Source: Dimargaris cristalligena (taxonomy: Eukaryota > Kickxellomycota > Dimargaritomycetes > Dimargaritales > Dimargaritaceae). From it: a DNA stretch of 58,253 nt. Below, in pieces: positions 10,125 to 21,513 of this stretch. The stretch is taken from assembly GCA_027576995.1 (NCBI GenBank), contig JANBQC010000113.1, positions 1 through 58,253 of the forward strand. The letters are read 5' to 3'. Under the pieces are notes generated by a model that searched no databases, was not told where the DNA came from, and saw nothing but the letters and a program-made list of their open reading frames with translations. How positions within the stretch are numbered: position 1 is the stretch's first letter; each line of letters opens with the position of its first letter. The position numbers and the translations under genes were made by a program.

Positions 10125-12398
10125 TTAATCGTCCTTCATCAAATAGCGCAAGAGCATCGCCACAACAGTGACATTCAGGCTATTTCCCAATAGCCGGTAG
10201 CGCTGTTTTCGGGTGATCGGATCGGGAAACGCAAAGCGATCGAGGGGGAACCCCATGAGTCGGGCGATTTCGTATTCCGTAAAATAGCGGTAGGTGGCGG
10301 CAGCGGTGTCAGCAGTGGCACTGGTGGTACTGGGGTCGTCCCGGCCGGCTTCATTCTTCCCCTCGGGGTTCGCGCACTGTAAAACAGACCCGGTACCCTC
10401 CGCAAAATGCGCGTAGCCTTTGGTGAAACAGCAGGACCCCCGGCTGTCCGCCGTGACCACATCCATGACCTGCAATCGCTTCTGACGTGTCGTGTCAGAC
10501 AACCGGTACTGGGCCCAAATTTTGGGATCGGCCATACGGGATCGACCCAAAAAATCACCAAGACTTTGCGGAGGCGGGCATGAGGCCGTTGGTACCTGAC
10601 GGGAATCCTCATTCAGCCGGCGGATGTAAGGGGGTAACTCGCCGCTGAACGTCAATGGGGCGAGTTTAGCCTACATTAAGTATAGGAATAATACGAATAG
10701 TCGGCAAAGCAATAGGTAACCACACTGAAATTATATACCCCATAGTCATAAAGAGTCGGAGGACGGGTCCCTGATCCAATACTTAGTCGAGGTTGCAAAT
10801 AAATAATAAAAAATGACTGAGCACCTACCAATAAATAGTACCGCGACCGGGAGTTGGGAATGCCTAGCTCTAAAGGATTGATAATGAACTCTTCGACAGT
10901 GTAGTTGAGCTCATTTAGCCTAGCCAGAGTCATGTCATGGGTATCCAAAACCTGGCACACCCCATCATGAAGATAATAACAACAATTTTTTTAAAAAAAT
11001 ACAATAAAGGCCCGGTTAGAAATATGCTAAATGGGGCGTCACTCAGGATATATAATAAAGCCAAGATAACCCAACCAAGAACACAAGTCCATTACATTAA
11101 GAGACCACCAATAGTATATATATGGCGAAGATAATTTACCTCAAACCCCACGACATTTTCAATCAAGATATATTTGGGGAGGATTCCGGTTGTGGGCCCC
11201 ACCATATCCAACAGAAACAGGAAGCTGCGGGTTCGCGGGTCCTCGGATCCCTTTTGGTTACCTGTGCGTGTGTACTAATAAAATTAAAAGCGTGGTCATG
11301 AAATAATGGTTCATATTTAAGTACATTCATGCGCACGTGGTGGTTAGGGTGGGCAAAATAAAAAACCAGATGGGACTGGTCATAATTGGAGCAGCCCACA
11401 TAAATGATCCATTCCGGATAAACAATGTGAGCGAGTCGCGTGAATAAATCAATAGGCCGCTGTCAAAAACATACCGGCTGACAAGGAGGGGACATGAGAA
11501 AAACGTCGGCGGCCATTTTCTGGTAGAGCTCGATAGGATTGGACTCAATTAAACGCTGCGCGGCATAGATGAGAGATTACGTGGCCCGGGAAACCCCCCC
11601 CCCAAAAAAATGAAATGAAATGATAGGGTCAATAGATGACAATAAAGCCCGGGTTAGAAAGGCGGCGGTGGTTTAAAATAATAATAGACTGTACAGTTTG
11701 CTGGGATGATAAGCGAATGGGAGCAACAGGGATGAGTCTACGATGGCCAAGATGAGTAATGGTACAATCCTACCTGACAGATATTCGCCTGGGGGAAATT
11801 ATGTTGATTGACACTATTCGCGAAGGTGTTGATTTCGAATGACTTGACCACTTCGCCTGGGAGACCCGTCTCCAGCCAGGCATAGTGCTAATAGAGGCAA
11901 AACATAAATAGATTGGGCAATTAGGGCGTTAAAGGAAAAATGGCTTAGTTTGCGTGAATAAGGTGTACCAGGCTATATGATATATCAAGCATCTGTAATT
12001 TAGCCTAAAAACCGACTACTCTGTAACAAGTCTAAACCTATTCGTACGAATACTTTGAAAATATAACAGTTACAGAAACGTCCGTCTAGCTCTTACCATG
12101 CCGCCTAGATAAATGGCATTAAGAATAGTTGGGTAATATATATAGATATGTATACATCAAAAGGGAGATCCAATGCTCAAAATTCAATTAGTTGATCAGT
12201 CAACCACTTGGAACGGCTAAATGTAGCAGGTTTGTTTTGCTTTTATTTTTCTATTAAAAAAAACTATATTTAGAAACGGACATTTCAAAATTCAAGCCAC
12301 GGGATGATACACGACGCCGCCTAAATAATTAGGCACGTGTGGTACTTTTTTTTATGCTTACCAATACCACTATAAAATTCGGCTATCCGGAACGTCAT
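10125..12398 (-). CDS. tRNA (cytosine-5) methyltransferase DNMT2/TRDMT1
   Basis: Rebuilt from seven exons: 12398-12362, 12104-12097 (8 nt), 11887-11774, 11555-11475, 11274-11140, 10951-10829 and 10670-10125, giving 347 residues. Every intron is GT-AG (158-257 bp) and every junction keeps frame and family alignment. The enzyme methylates C38 of tRNA-Asp and related tRNAs using S-adenosylmethionine. Motif I FYSGIGGM is at 8-15, motif IV PPCQP at 76-80 with catalytic C78, and motif VI ENV at 119-121. The RSR motif VIII is near 160-162, the DNMT2-specific CFT motif (CCFTKGYAHF) follows, then GNSLNV near the C-terminus. Length falls between S. pombe Pmt1 and human DNMT2. All catalytic motifs are present, so the enzyme should be active. 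A region between motif VIII and CFT has low-complexity flanks. Confidence 0.92.
12097..12104 (-). other. 8-nt micro-exon of the DNMT2 gene
   Basis: The segment GCGGCATG is bounded by an upstream CTAG acceptor and a downstream GTAAGA donor. It is needed to complete motif I: the first exon ends ...SGI plus one base, these eight bases supply the codons for G, G and M, and the next exon continues with HYAW. Without it the frame and the SAM-binding motif are lost. Confidence 0.85.
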
Positions 12399-13694
12399 TG
12401 TGGGCGCGCTAGGAGGGGAGTCGAATTTTGAATTCACGAGGTAGACTCAATGAAGGGCGAGACAGAGGCAAAGTCCACTAATATGAAAATGGGCTGGCGC
12501 AGAAACTTATGTAAATCGAATACAACAATGAAGTTCAACGAACGTTCATGATCGAGACCCTTGGAATTCACGAATGGTAACGGACGCGTAAACTTCCGCT
12601 AAAGGGCCTTCGATGGAAATAAATGGGGGCGAGCGCCAAGAGTAGTATGCCCAACCGAACAACCGTGGGCGCTAGAGTTGGGTAGCTTGGAAGTTACACA
12701 GTCTTGAGGCGTTGGGAAAAAAGAACAACGGGAAATAAAGATGAACAAGCGAGACCGTAAGAGCTAGCTAAGGGAAACAGAAAATATATGGGTTGCGAAG
12801 TTCCTCGGGGCGAGCATAATATAGTCGCTGAATAGATAGGTTGGCCCCCGGCTATTTGGATGGAGGCCGAAAAGCCTATAGGCTATTAAAAGAAATATGT
12901 TCTAAAATACCGAAGAAGGCCCACTAATGCACGGCCTTTTGAATGCCAATAGGTCTCTCCTGGCTATATCCCCCCATCAACGCTTCGCCGGTAGGCCTGT
13001 ACTCAGTGGTCCATACGGCATTGTCCAGGCAACGACTAATACTGTATCAGTATTAATATAAAAGTCAGACCGCGATTTTTATTAGATGTCATACAGATAG
13101 ACAGGCACCAGTGATTCAGAAAGGTAGTCTAAGTGATGGCCATAAAAGTGAAAAGGAGAGTAATAGACCTCACCGGTGGGGAGAGGCAAAGAGAGATGCA
13201 AGCGGCAGACCGAATTTCGATTAAAACATACACTTCGAAATGATTCAAGTCGGGCCCATGACGGAAAAGACGGGGGGATATAAATATAATTAGGGGTAGA
13301 TTAAGATCTCAGTAGGAAAATAAAAAAGAAAAGAAACAGATAAGAGGTTCGCTGGAAGAAACTAGTAATAAAAGTGTAGAAACACCTATCGCATGAGTAG
13401 GAGAGGGGTTGTTCCCCAAGTATTCGGTGGAGAGGAGGGGGGGATGTCTCATCGCACGGTCCATCGGCCAACTGACCAGCCCCTCTCAACCCCGAGCGGG
13501 GGAGTGGGGAAAGGGTTGGTAAACGAGTCCAATGAAATGAATCCCCACCGGGGCTCTAGACCTTCGAACTCAAAAACATGGAAATATAAAACCGAAATGC
13601 GACGAAAGAGTACTGTATACAAATGCCCCAAGCCAAACAGCGCCGGGGACAATATGATGGAAAAAGGAAAACAATGGAGGAAACAGGATGTAGT
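12399..13694. other. intergenic region between DNMT2 and CHS7 genes
   Basis: About 1.3 kb. It holds the DNMT2 promoter side and the CHS7 3' side. I see no open frame with gene-like codon use, no repeat and no RNA gene. Confidence 0.5.
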
Positions 13695-14756
13695 TTAGTA
13701 GTTAGCGTAGCCACCGGTGGGAGGGAAACCCTGCTGCTGCTGCATAGGGTAGGGGGGCTGCTGCGAGGCATTGATCGGGGCAGGGGGGCCGTAAGGGTTG
13801 TTGGAGTTGTAGGGCTGGTTATGGTAGGGGTAGGAACCCATGGTGCTTTGGGCATAAGGGGCAAAGTCCTCGTCGGCCATGGCCTCCTTGACTTCCCAGA
13901 CGTTGGCCTTGCCGCCGACGCTGAACTCGAGGTCCTCCTTGGTGATGGAGTCCCAGTACTTGTACACCATCATGACGGACAGAAGAGTACACATGGTGCC
14001 AAAGAACATGCCGTCCAGGTAGTGCTTGATAGCCTCGCAAATCTGGGCGCTGAAGATGTTGGTGATAACCTGACCAATGATGAAGAAGATGGCAGCGAAC
14101 AGAATGTTACCCAGGGGCCAGTATTCGTCAAGCGTATTCACCACGAGCACAATCTGGGAGAGTAGGTAGATACCCAGGCAGACGCTGTTGAAGATGAACC
14201 AGATAATGAAGACACCCATGGGCTCGGTGCTCTTGAGTCCAGCCACGTTGAGGAAAGTACCGACGGCGATGAAGAAGGTGATACCGAAAATGACCAGAGA
14301 CGACAGGCGCATAGACCAGAGGGAGAGGGCCGTGCCATCCTCGTAGAACTGGAAACCGACAAAACCGTTCAGGAGCAAGCACCAAACCAGGGCGCTGGTT
14401 ACACCGAGATAGGCGGCGGTGAAGTACGGGTAGACCACGGACGACGTTGGGATAATGCCGGAGATGAGCACAAAGTCCAGGATAACGGTGAGGAGGTAGA
14501 GGTAGAAGAACATAACCATCTCTTTACGGCCAACGGCGGTGTACTTGGTCTTGATATGGTAAATCATGATGATTGTCATACAGACGGCGACAATATCGAT
14601 GATGAGGGTGGAAGCCTGGAAAACCAGGGCACTGCCGATCTCAATGTTACGAGAGTAGCAGGTGGCTTCGGACCCGAGGGAGGTATCCCCCACCATAGGG
14701 CACAGGGCCAGCGTAACCCGCGAGCAGACTTCGTCGAAACTGCCGAACTGACCCAT
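13695..14756 (-). CDS. CHS7: chitin synthase export chaperone CHS7
   Basis: A single exon encodes 353 residues. The Chs7 family consists of ER membrane proteins needed for folding and ER exit of class IV chitin synthase (Chs3), and so for cell-wall chitin. The sequence starts MGQFGSFDEVCSR, the usual family opening. It has about seven hydrophobic helices, the conserved block AVGRKEMVMFFYLYLL, then FVGFQFYEDGT, YWPLGNILF, HYLDGMFFGT and MMVYKYWDSITKEDLEFSVG before a soluble tail. The tail (about the last 60 residues) is rich in Gly, Pro, Tyr, Asn and Gln, longer than in yeast. I chose the ATG at 14756 because the frame extends upstream only from a TTG. Family assignment is certain from end-to-end similarity. 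Confidence 0.95.
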   Translation of the reverse strand: MGQFGSFDEVCSRVTLALCPMVGDTSLGSEATCYSRNIEIGSALVFQASTLIIDIVAVCMTIIMIYHIKTKYTAVGRKEMVMFFYLYLLTVILDFVLISGIIPTSSVVYPYFTAAYLGVTSALVWCLLLNGFVGFQFYEDGTALSLWSMRLSSLVIFGITFFIAVGTFLNVAGLKSTEPMGVFIIWFIFNSVCLGIYLLSQIVLVVNTLDEYWPLGNILFAAIFFIIGQVITNIFSAQICEAIKHYLDGMFFGTMCTLLSVMMVYKYWDSITKEDLEFSVGGKANVWEVKEAMADEDFAPYAQSTMGSYPYHNQPYNSNNPYGPPAPINASQQPPYPMQQQQGFPPTGGYANY

Positions 14757-15480
14757 GACTATAAGCAAGGCAAAGAGGGCAGGGGGAAGAAGAAGGGTAA
14801 GGTGTGCTGAAATATAACTGTTGGTGGTAAAGAAAACGGGGGATAGTCGTCAAGTCACGGAAGAAAGGGTTGCGAAGACCTCGACGGAAATAATATAAAC
14901 GGGAAAGGAGTTGTTAGTAGCAAGCTCCAGTCGAGCGGAAATACAACCAAAAAACAATAACAAGCCGACGGAGGGGAAAGCTTAGTTAGCAGGAGAGAGA
15001 GGAACTCAGGTACCGAAAGAGTCTAGCGGGATCGAGATGGGAAAGCTAAGTAAAGCCGAGGTGGCAAGGGAAGTAATAAAAGGAAAACAACCAAGGGGCT
15101 GGCTGGAGGACAACAATAGAAGGACGAAAAGGTCGGGCTTTTTTAACGGAAGCGTGAAAAGACAAGAGGCTACTTAGGAGGGAGAATATTAGTATAACAA
15201 AAAAGAAAAGAAATAAGGGGTTGAGGTAGTATAGTATAGTAATAGTATGTGACCAACCAACCAACAATAGGAAATCCAAGGAGAAGGGGGCAGCGGATGG
15301 TCCACGATATATCTCAGCACACAATAGACCCAAGACGAAAAAAAATAGCAGGCCAAGCGATTATAGGGGGGAAAGAGTCTAGCAGAATGTGAGTGTAAGT
15401 CTCGGGAAATCGGTCAACTAATATACTCGCGCAGAAATGGGCCAGGCCAGTTGAAATGGTAGGGGAGGAGGAAGAAGTAA

Positions 15481-15505
15481 AGAGAGAGAGAGAGAGAGAG
15501 AGAGA
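15481..15505. repeat. (GA)n microsatellite
   Basis: Twelve perfect AG units lie in a run, about 0.7 kb upstream of CHS7. GA tracts in such positions can be promoter elements, but nothing here proves that. Confidence 0.9.
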
Positions 15506-16303
15506 CAGCGGAGGGCCCCGGAGAAGGCAAGATGGGAACGGGGCGGAATGGGACAGGGGCGTTGACCACAGACCTATACAGCGCGGAGTAGCGAAGGGTG
15601 AAAGGAGAGGTTTAGAGAGAGGCAATCCAAGCTAGATTAAACCATACAACAGGTACACTCGTGCGGGTGGCTGGACCAATGGCAGCACAGGAACGATAAT
15701 TGGACAAGCGGTGGGAGGTTCCTTGATTGGAAGGAACAAATGGCGGTAGAAAGGTGGATGGGTAGAAGCGATAGGCGGGAATCTCCAGCGAACGGACCAA
15801 AAATCACGGCAGCGTCAAACGGCAGTTAATTAGTGGATGAATGGGCAGCAGCAAAAAGAGAAGAAAATAGGAGGTGGGCAAACGGGCAGAGAGAGAGGCT
15901 GGTTCTGGGGCAGTCGGGGCACTCAATAACAGGGGGGTGCTAAAAGAGACTATATGGAGAGTAGAGTAGAGTGAGTGGCAGAGGGGGGACCGAGTTGCAG
16001 CTATTAATGGATGGTCGACTAGGGAGGGGCCAAGATGAGGCCAAACAAAGAGGAGTGGGATTTATAAATAGACGAGGCTGCAGATTGGTGCCAATATGTA
16101 TAGGCAGAGAAAGAGGCGGATGATTATAAGACCGAAAGGCACTAGTGAGGCAAAAAGACGTGGGTCCCAAGGGACTGGGCGGCGGGTCCTGCTTAAATAG
16201 GCCGGGCCCACGGCCGCCCCAGTGAGAGGCCCTGGACTCTCTCTCTATATGCGCGGCATTATTCAGCGGGTAAAACAAGGCACCTATTCCCAAGATAGCC
16301 CTG

Positions 16304-16325
16304 TCTCTATATGCGCATATAGAGA
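16304..16325. repeat. 22-bp perfect palindrome with a nearby half-site
   Basis: The half TCTCTATATGC is followed without a spacer by its exact complement. About 60 bp upstream, near 16239-16254, the half sequence TCTCTATATGCGC occurs again without its mirror half. Both are followed or preceded by GAGAGGCC-like sequence. It could be a dimeric regulator's site or a chance hairpin. Confidence 0.7.
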
Positions 16326-17310
16326 GGCCTCGATTCCCCCCATGAAGGAAGAGAGGGAGTGAGCTATTGTTACCCCCGCCGGCTTATTGTCTAACTGTTG
16401 TCTGCCATTGCTACGCACAATTGCCTGCCGGCGGACAATAGCCCCGATTACAACAGACCGTCTTCCATAGTCGCCATATATGGGGCCAGGGTAGACTAAA
16501 ACAATATGCACCCTCCTCGGCCGCTACCACTTCATTAGATCTTATACACACCCCGCACGGTAGCGATCCGGCCTCTAGGGTATTAGTGATAACACACCAC
16601 CACCACCATCAACCAAACCACAGGACGCGTTGTACAGTCAGTAAGTGGGCGGCTCTGCGAGCGAAATGATGAATGGGTTTGGCACTAGGTAGGGCCGCCA
16701 ATAGAACAATGCACGCGGCGTGCAAGGGTTAATTACTGCGCAGTTATTTTATTACCCCTACATCCCTCCTCTTATCTACTCATTCTGCTGGCGGCGGTTC
16801 ATTTCTTCACTATTGTATCTGGTCATTCCGGAATTTCGGTATGCCTGCCAATGCGCCCACTCGGGTACCAGGGACCCAATCCAATGGCTTTGGCCGGGTG
16901 ACCATTGCAGTCTTTAGGGCCACAAAATAAAATATAGTAATAGCAATAATATATATACATATATGTGAAGCAAAAGTGGAAGCAGAAACCGAGAGCTGGG
17001 AGAAGTCCGCCACCATAATCGAAGGAGTTGCCAAGAGCTAAGAGAAGGGGGCTGGTCTAAGGGATACTTGGCGGACTCAATGCGAAGCTCGTCATATACC
17101 CGGGGTGGCCCTAACTAATCCCCTCCCCTTGAGGCCAAGAAAGGCCGCTAACCCCTCGAAGGCCGAACAACAAGCGGCCAGTAGACCTGCCTAGCCAAGA
17201 CCTTTCCTATCCCCTCTTTTCTTCACCTCCTTGACATGTCAATAATACTAGGCAGAGTTGGCCTGGTGCATTTTAATGTGGTAACCACCCTGCCTTTAGC
17301 AAAATAACCA

Positions 17311-17327
17311 GGGGGGGAGACCCCCCC
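17311..17327. repeat. G7-AGA-C7 hairpin
   Basis: Seven G, the loop AGA and seven C form a perfect GC-only stem in an otherwise AT-rich neighbourhood. Confidence 0.7.
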
Positions 17328-18263
17328 GTTAAGTAGAGAAATTCAATGCTGTCTCTTATTATTTGAACTATCATCATGCGGACCATATGCAACAATGGAT
17401 CTAATTGAGATGGTCTCATCAATATCACATCTGCTTGTCTGTCATTTGATTGCAAGATTATATGAACCCACTTTAATCACAGGTGGGCTAATTACGACCT
17501 GTTATGGCATATCCCGGCTTCTGTATGGGCTGGGCCATGAATGGTTAGTAATGCTGCTGCATCTTATTCTTTGATTCACCGTGTTTACCAACTCCAACTC
17601 CGCTAATTGGATAAGTGCCATTTCATTATTTTTTAAATAATAAAATACAATAAAAGAATAGACGGCAATAATTAGGCACCAACGAACTGTCAACAGCGAA
17701 GAGTTGTTTTGGTGGCCTACCCCAAACGGACCAACACCAGCGAATAGGCTAAGCCAGTGGAACTGTGTAGTGGTGGTAGATCCTCTTCTCTCCGCAACAG
17801 TAGGTTCATCTTTGTGTTCATTCGCGGACAATCTTTTGTTCGGCAATACGGTTGGAGATCCACTATTCCGCCCCCCTCTCATCTTTTACTCCCACTTCCT
17901 AAAATTATCCCCCTTCGCCCCCGCCCTCACATTCCCCCTACTTCTTATTGAAAAAGCTAGAGCAACGGGTATATTCATACCAGAAAACCGATCCCTTATT
18001 GTGGAGTGGCGGATCGGTTGGCGAAGGTGACTTGGCTGAAAACGATGATAAGAGGTTACTCCGACGAGGCCCACCCACCACACTGACAGTAGTACTTCAT
18101 TAAACCCCACCTGGTCCTATATTTAGCCTGTTTAATCCAGCCTTTCTCGGGGTCTACCTCGATCGGCCCGGTGGATAAAATAGACCGTGATTAACCGCCG
18201 GCATGTCAATTGGTCAATCCGGTTGGCTATCGCGTACACTCCATCATCAATCAAAGTACCATA

Positions 18264-18401
18264 TGGATGAAATTCAAACCAGCTGTATAAGGTTTTACAT
18301 AATACATGTATGGGCGAATATATGTGAGAAAAGCTTTTAACCAGTAATATTGGCCTCACCCAATGGATTTTTCATTATACAGCCTGAATGAACATCTCCC
18401 A
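18264..18401. mobile_element. MITE copy 1 (138 bp)
   Basis: A non-coding element flanked by TA on both sides (18262-18263, 18402-18403). Imperfect terminal inverted repeats of about 27 bp begin TGGATGAAATTC on the left and, reverse-complemented, TGGGAGATGTTC on the right, both reaching CTGTATAA. Copies of 136-139 bp lie at 46482, 46842 and 47203. Small size, inverted ends and TA target fit a Tc1/mariner-type MITE. Confidence 0.8.
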
Positions 18402-19454
18402 TATCCTCCAAGCCATTTATTCAATAACAGGAGTTCCATCAACACATATACAAAAGCACTGGTGGTGGTGGGGCCAAATTCAATAGGTGATGCAGGGGGA
18501 GGGGTCCAGTATTGATTCACATGCGCAGATTAAACAACCAGTATACTATAGTCCTTACCCGTTTCCAAAATATCTCGCGAACCAAACCAAATCGAATCAA
18601 TACCAAAACCCACAGCGAAGCAGGTAAAACCGTTTATCATATGCCATACATCAATAAAAATGGGCCGGAAACAATCCATTTACTAATACGTCAATCAGTT
18701 ACCGACTCACCTGCGATAAATAGTAGTACAATACAGCCTGTAATGCACACCATACTATCGCACGCTCTTACATCAGCACAAATTGGTTACTAAAAAACCA
18801 CTACTTACTGGAATGGGGTCGGGCAGGTTACTAGAGAGCAAAAAGCAACGCACGGTTAGCTCAATGGGATCAAGAATCAAGGTAGAGTAGTGGTAACAAG
18901 CCAGGCACCAGCATAATGGATATTTGTATATATCGTCATTTCACAATCAGCCGTAACACAAAAGATAACGTCAAAAACAAAACTAGCAATGATCGAATTC
19001 AAGCAATCTTTGGAGTGAATGATCATCATATGGCGGTGATGAAACAAAAATAACAGTAACGGGAAGCGAAGAAGCGTGATAATTATTCTAGGGTTAGGCC
19101 AAATGGCAGTCGAGAGGGGTTATGGGTAATGACTGGCACTAGCCATCCCCAAACGCAAACATCGGATGGGGATGCCTGATGCCCTCATATCGGCCTACAC
19201 ATTACCATGCAGGATGTCCGATATGGGATGAAATTCACTATGCCCAAGAGCAAGCGAAAGTCAAATAGATAATAGACAAATCCAGAAGAACGCACAACTG
19301 AACATAGTGAGGGGCAAAAAGCGAAGAAGGCAAAAGCAAACGAATCAATTGGGCATGTGGTGTAATAATTCAGCCGGATCAGTTTACAAAAAGGACATCA
19401 TATTGAAGCCAGCTGCCCTATTTTCACTTTACCCACTATCGCAAACTGTCGTCT

Positions 19455-21513
19455 TTATTGCTGGTCCGGGCCCGGTCCAGCAGATGGGCCATTCTTGCCG
19501 CCCGCTGGGTCGGAGGCTCCGCTACCATCGCCACCCTGGGGGTAATACCCTTGGTAGTAGGAGGCGTACTGCGGGTACATTTGGGCGTACTGTTGGTAGT
19601 ATCCTGCGTATTGTTCGGGAGTATAATTGCTCGTATCGGGGGCTCCGCTCGCCGGGGGGGCTGCACCGGGAGCAGCCCCGCCGGCTTGGGCGCCGTAGTA
19701 GTAGGAGGCATAGTTGGGGTCGTAGTAGCCGGGGTAGGCCTGCGCCCCACCAGAGTTCGCTTTTTGATCACCGTAGCCCCCAGACTGGCTGTAGGGATCG
19801 GAAGCGTAACTGCTGCCGCCACCACTGCGTTGGTCACCATACCGACCACCACGATTCTATAATAGACCAACATGATATAAGGCAAAGTAAGGGAATGTGT
19901 GGCGAGTAAAATTAGTTCAAGTGAGTTGATCAGCTAGTAAAATAGTACCTAAACCATCCACAGGGATATCTAGAAACTCGGTAAAAAGAAATGAAGCTTT
20001 AGAAGTCTAATATATTACCAGAAGGGGGGGGTAGACTTACATTAGAGGACGCAATCTTTTCATTAATGAGTTCACGGGCGTGGGCCACGCGATCGGGCTG
20101 GCCTTCCAACACCACCTCCCGGGAGGAATCCGGGGCAGGGTTCGAAACCTGGTCCAGTTGGATGCGGCAGCCGGCCTGCTGTTGCAGAGCACGAATGGTA
20201 TCACCCCGCCGTCCGATGATAAGTCCGACATAGTTTTGGGAGATGGTCATGACTTCGCGGTAACCACCACCGCCACCACCAGAGTGCGAGTTATATCCAC
20301 CCGGGCCACCCTGCGAAGGACGCGGGGCAAACTCCTGGCTAAGAATTTCTTCAATGAGACTACGCGCTTCGTGGACCCGCTCCTCGTCACCGGTAATGGT
20401 GGCGGGACGTTCATTGGTCTCCGGATCAGTGGCATGCTCGGGGGCGATAAAAATCTTGGTGTTGGTCTGGTTCTGCAGGTCCCGGATACGCTCACCGCCA
20501 CGACCAATAACGCGGCCCAACTTATGCGTGGGCAGGGTGAAATTGAGGGTGAATGCGTTGGGGTCCGCCGAATCGGCCCCACCGGCGGGAGGTACGCCAT
20601 CCGGTCCGGGGCCGGCACCTTGACCATTGTACTGGGCACTGAAGTTCAGGCGCTCTTCGGCGCCACGTACATTATTCAAAATGGCCTCCTTCGCCCGTTC
20701 CATATCCTCGGGTACATTGCCGTAGATGGTAATATCGCGCACCGTGTCCTCGGGGGCAAAGTCCTGGCTGGCCCGAACCCGCACCTGATATTCACGTTCA
20801 ATGCGTTTGAGTGACTCTCCACCACGGCCAATGACGAACCCAATGTGACGCATAGGCACCTGGAACTTGATCTCCGGGGCGGAGAATTCGGCGGGATTAT
20901 AGCCTTGTCCAGGGCCACCGCTGTAGGGGGGACGGTAGTCGCCGTGACCGCCCATGGGCGGTGGACCACCCGGCCCACCGGTGGTGTCAATGGCGTAGCC
21001 CCCTCCTCCCGACGAGGGATAAGGGCGGGAGTCGTAACCGCCGTGGTCCCGGCGACTGGCCGACCGGGAGCGAGACCGCGACCGCGACCAAGCGCGCGAG
21101 CGGTGGGGAGGGGAACGGGAACGCCGGTAGGGCGAACGCGAACGGCGCCGGTCGGAGGAGTGGTTGCGGTGGGAGCTTGGGGAACGGGATCGTCTACGCG
21201 CGGAGTCCTGTGGTACGTAGGAATCTGGCTGGGGGGAGTACCGGTGGTTCAGTGGGGGAGACGAAGGGCCCCCGGCCCGGCCGTTGCCATTGGTCCCGTC
21301 GGCTTCCTCCCAAGGCTGCCGTTGGGAAGAGGAGGCCTCGGGAGATTGGGGTTCACCTGCGGGCGGGCCACCAACAAGGCTACTGGGGTTGATTTTAGGA
21401 GTGGCGTTGAATTTGGCCACGATGCTACGGGCCTTTTCCATGGCCAGTTGGTATTCGGTCTTGCCCTCCTCCTGGGGTTGGGGCGATGAGGGTTGTGAGC
21501 TGTAGTCGGCCAT
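19455..21513 (-). CDS. RNA-binding protein with three KH domains and an RS-rich N-terminus (FUBP/KSRP-like)
   Basis: Two exons, 21513-20041 and 19856-19455, joined across a 184-bp intron (GTAAGT...TAG, phase 0), give 624 residues. Residues about 103-155 are dense in RS/SR dipeptides as in splicing factors. KH domains lie near 211-285, 320-395 and 420-491 with binding loops GRGG, GRGG and GRRG. The second exon encodes a Gly/Tyr/Gln-rich tail with repeated YYxxY and SYYQ-like units, resembling the C-terminus of animal FUBP/KSRP proteins. The role is probably single-stranded nucleic acid binding in mRNA processing or stability; a specific orthologue is not certain. The start is the ATG in the context AGTATGGCC; upstream only a TTG extends the frame. 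The stop codon TAA lies inside an AATAAA. Confidence 0.85.

Larger units (their letters stand above)
14757..19454. other. long gene-free region upstream of CHS7
   Basis: About 4.7 kb with no supported gene. The first kilobase is purine-rich on the plus strand (pyrimidine-rich on the coding strand of CHS7), as expected of a fungal promoter or 5' leader. Further along lie a (GA)n run, a 22-bp palindrome, a G7/C7 hairpin and a MITE, each listed separately. Short frames in it have no family resemblance. Confidence 0.5.

Noticed and set aside
11280..11465. Open stretch reading FTRLAHIV after the PPCQP motif of DNMT2
   Set aside because: It looks like the expected continuation but is separated by an in-frame stop and no acceptor precedes it. 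The acceptor at 11275 gives YTRTGNQKG and restores the full family alignment.
20080..21489. Long plus-strand frames of 214 and 244 codons
   Set aside because: They are antisense to the KH gene; their Arg/Gly/Val-rich products mirror the RS-rich and KH coding sequence.
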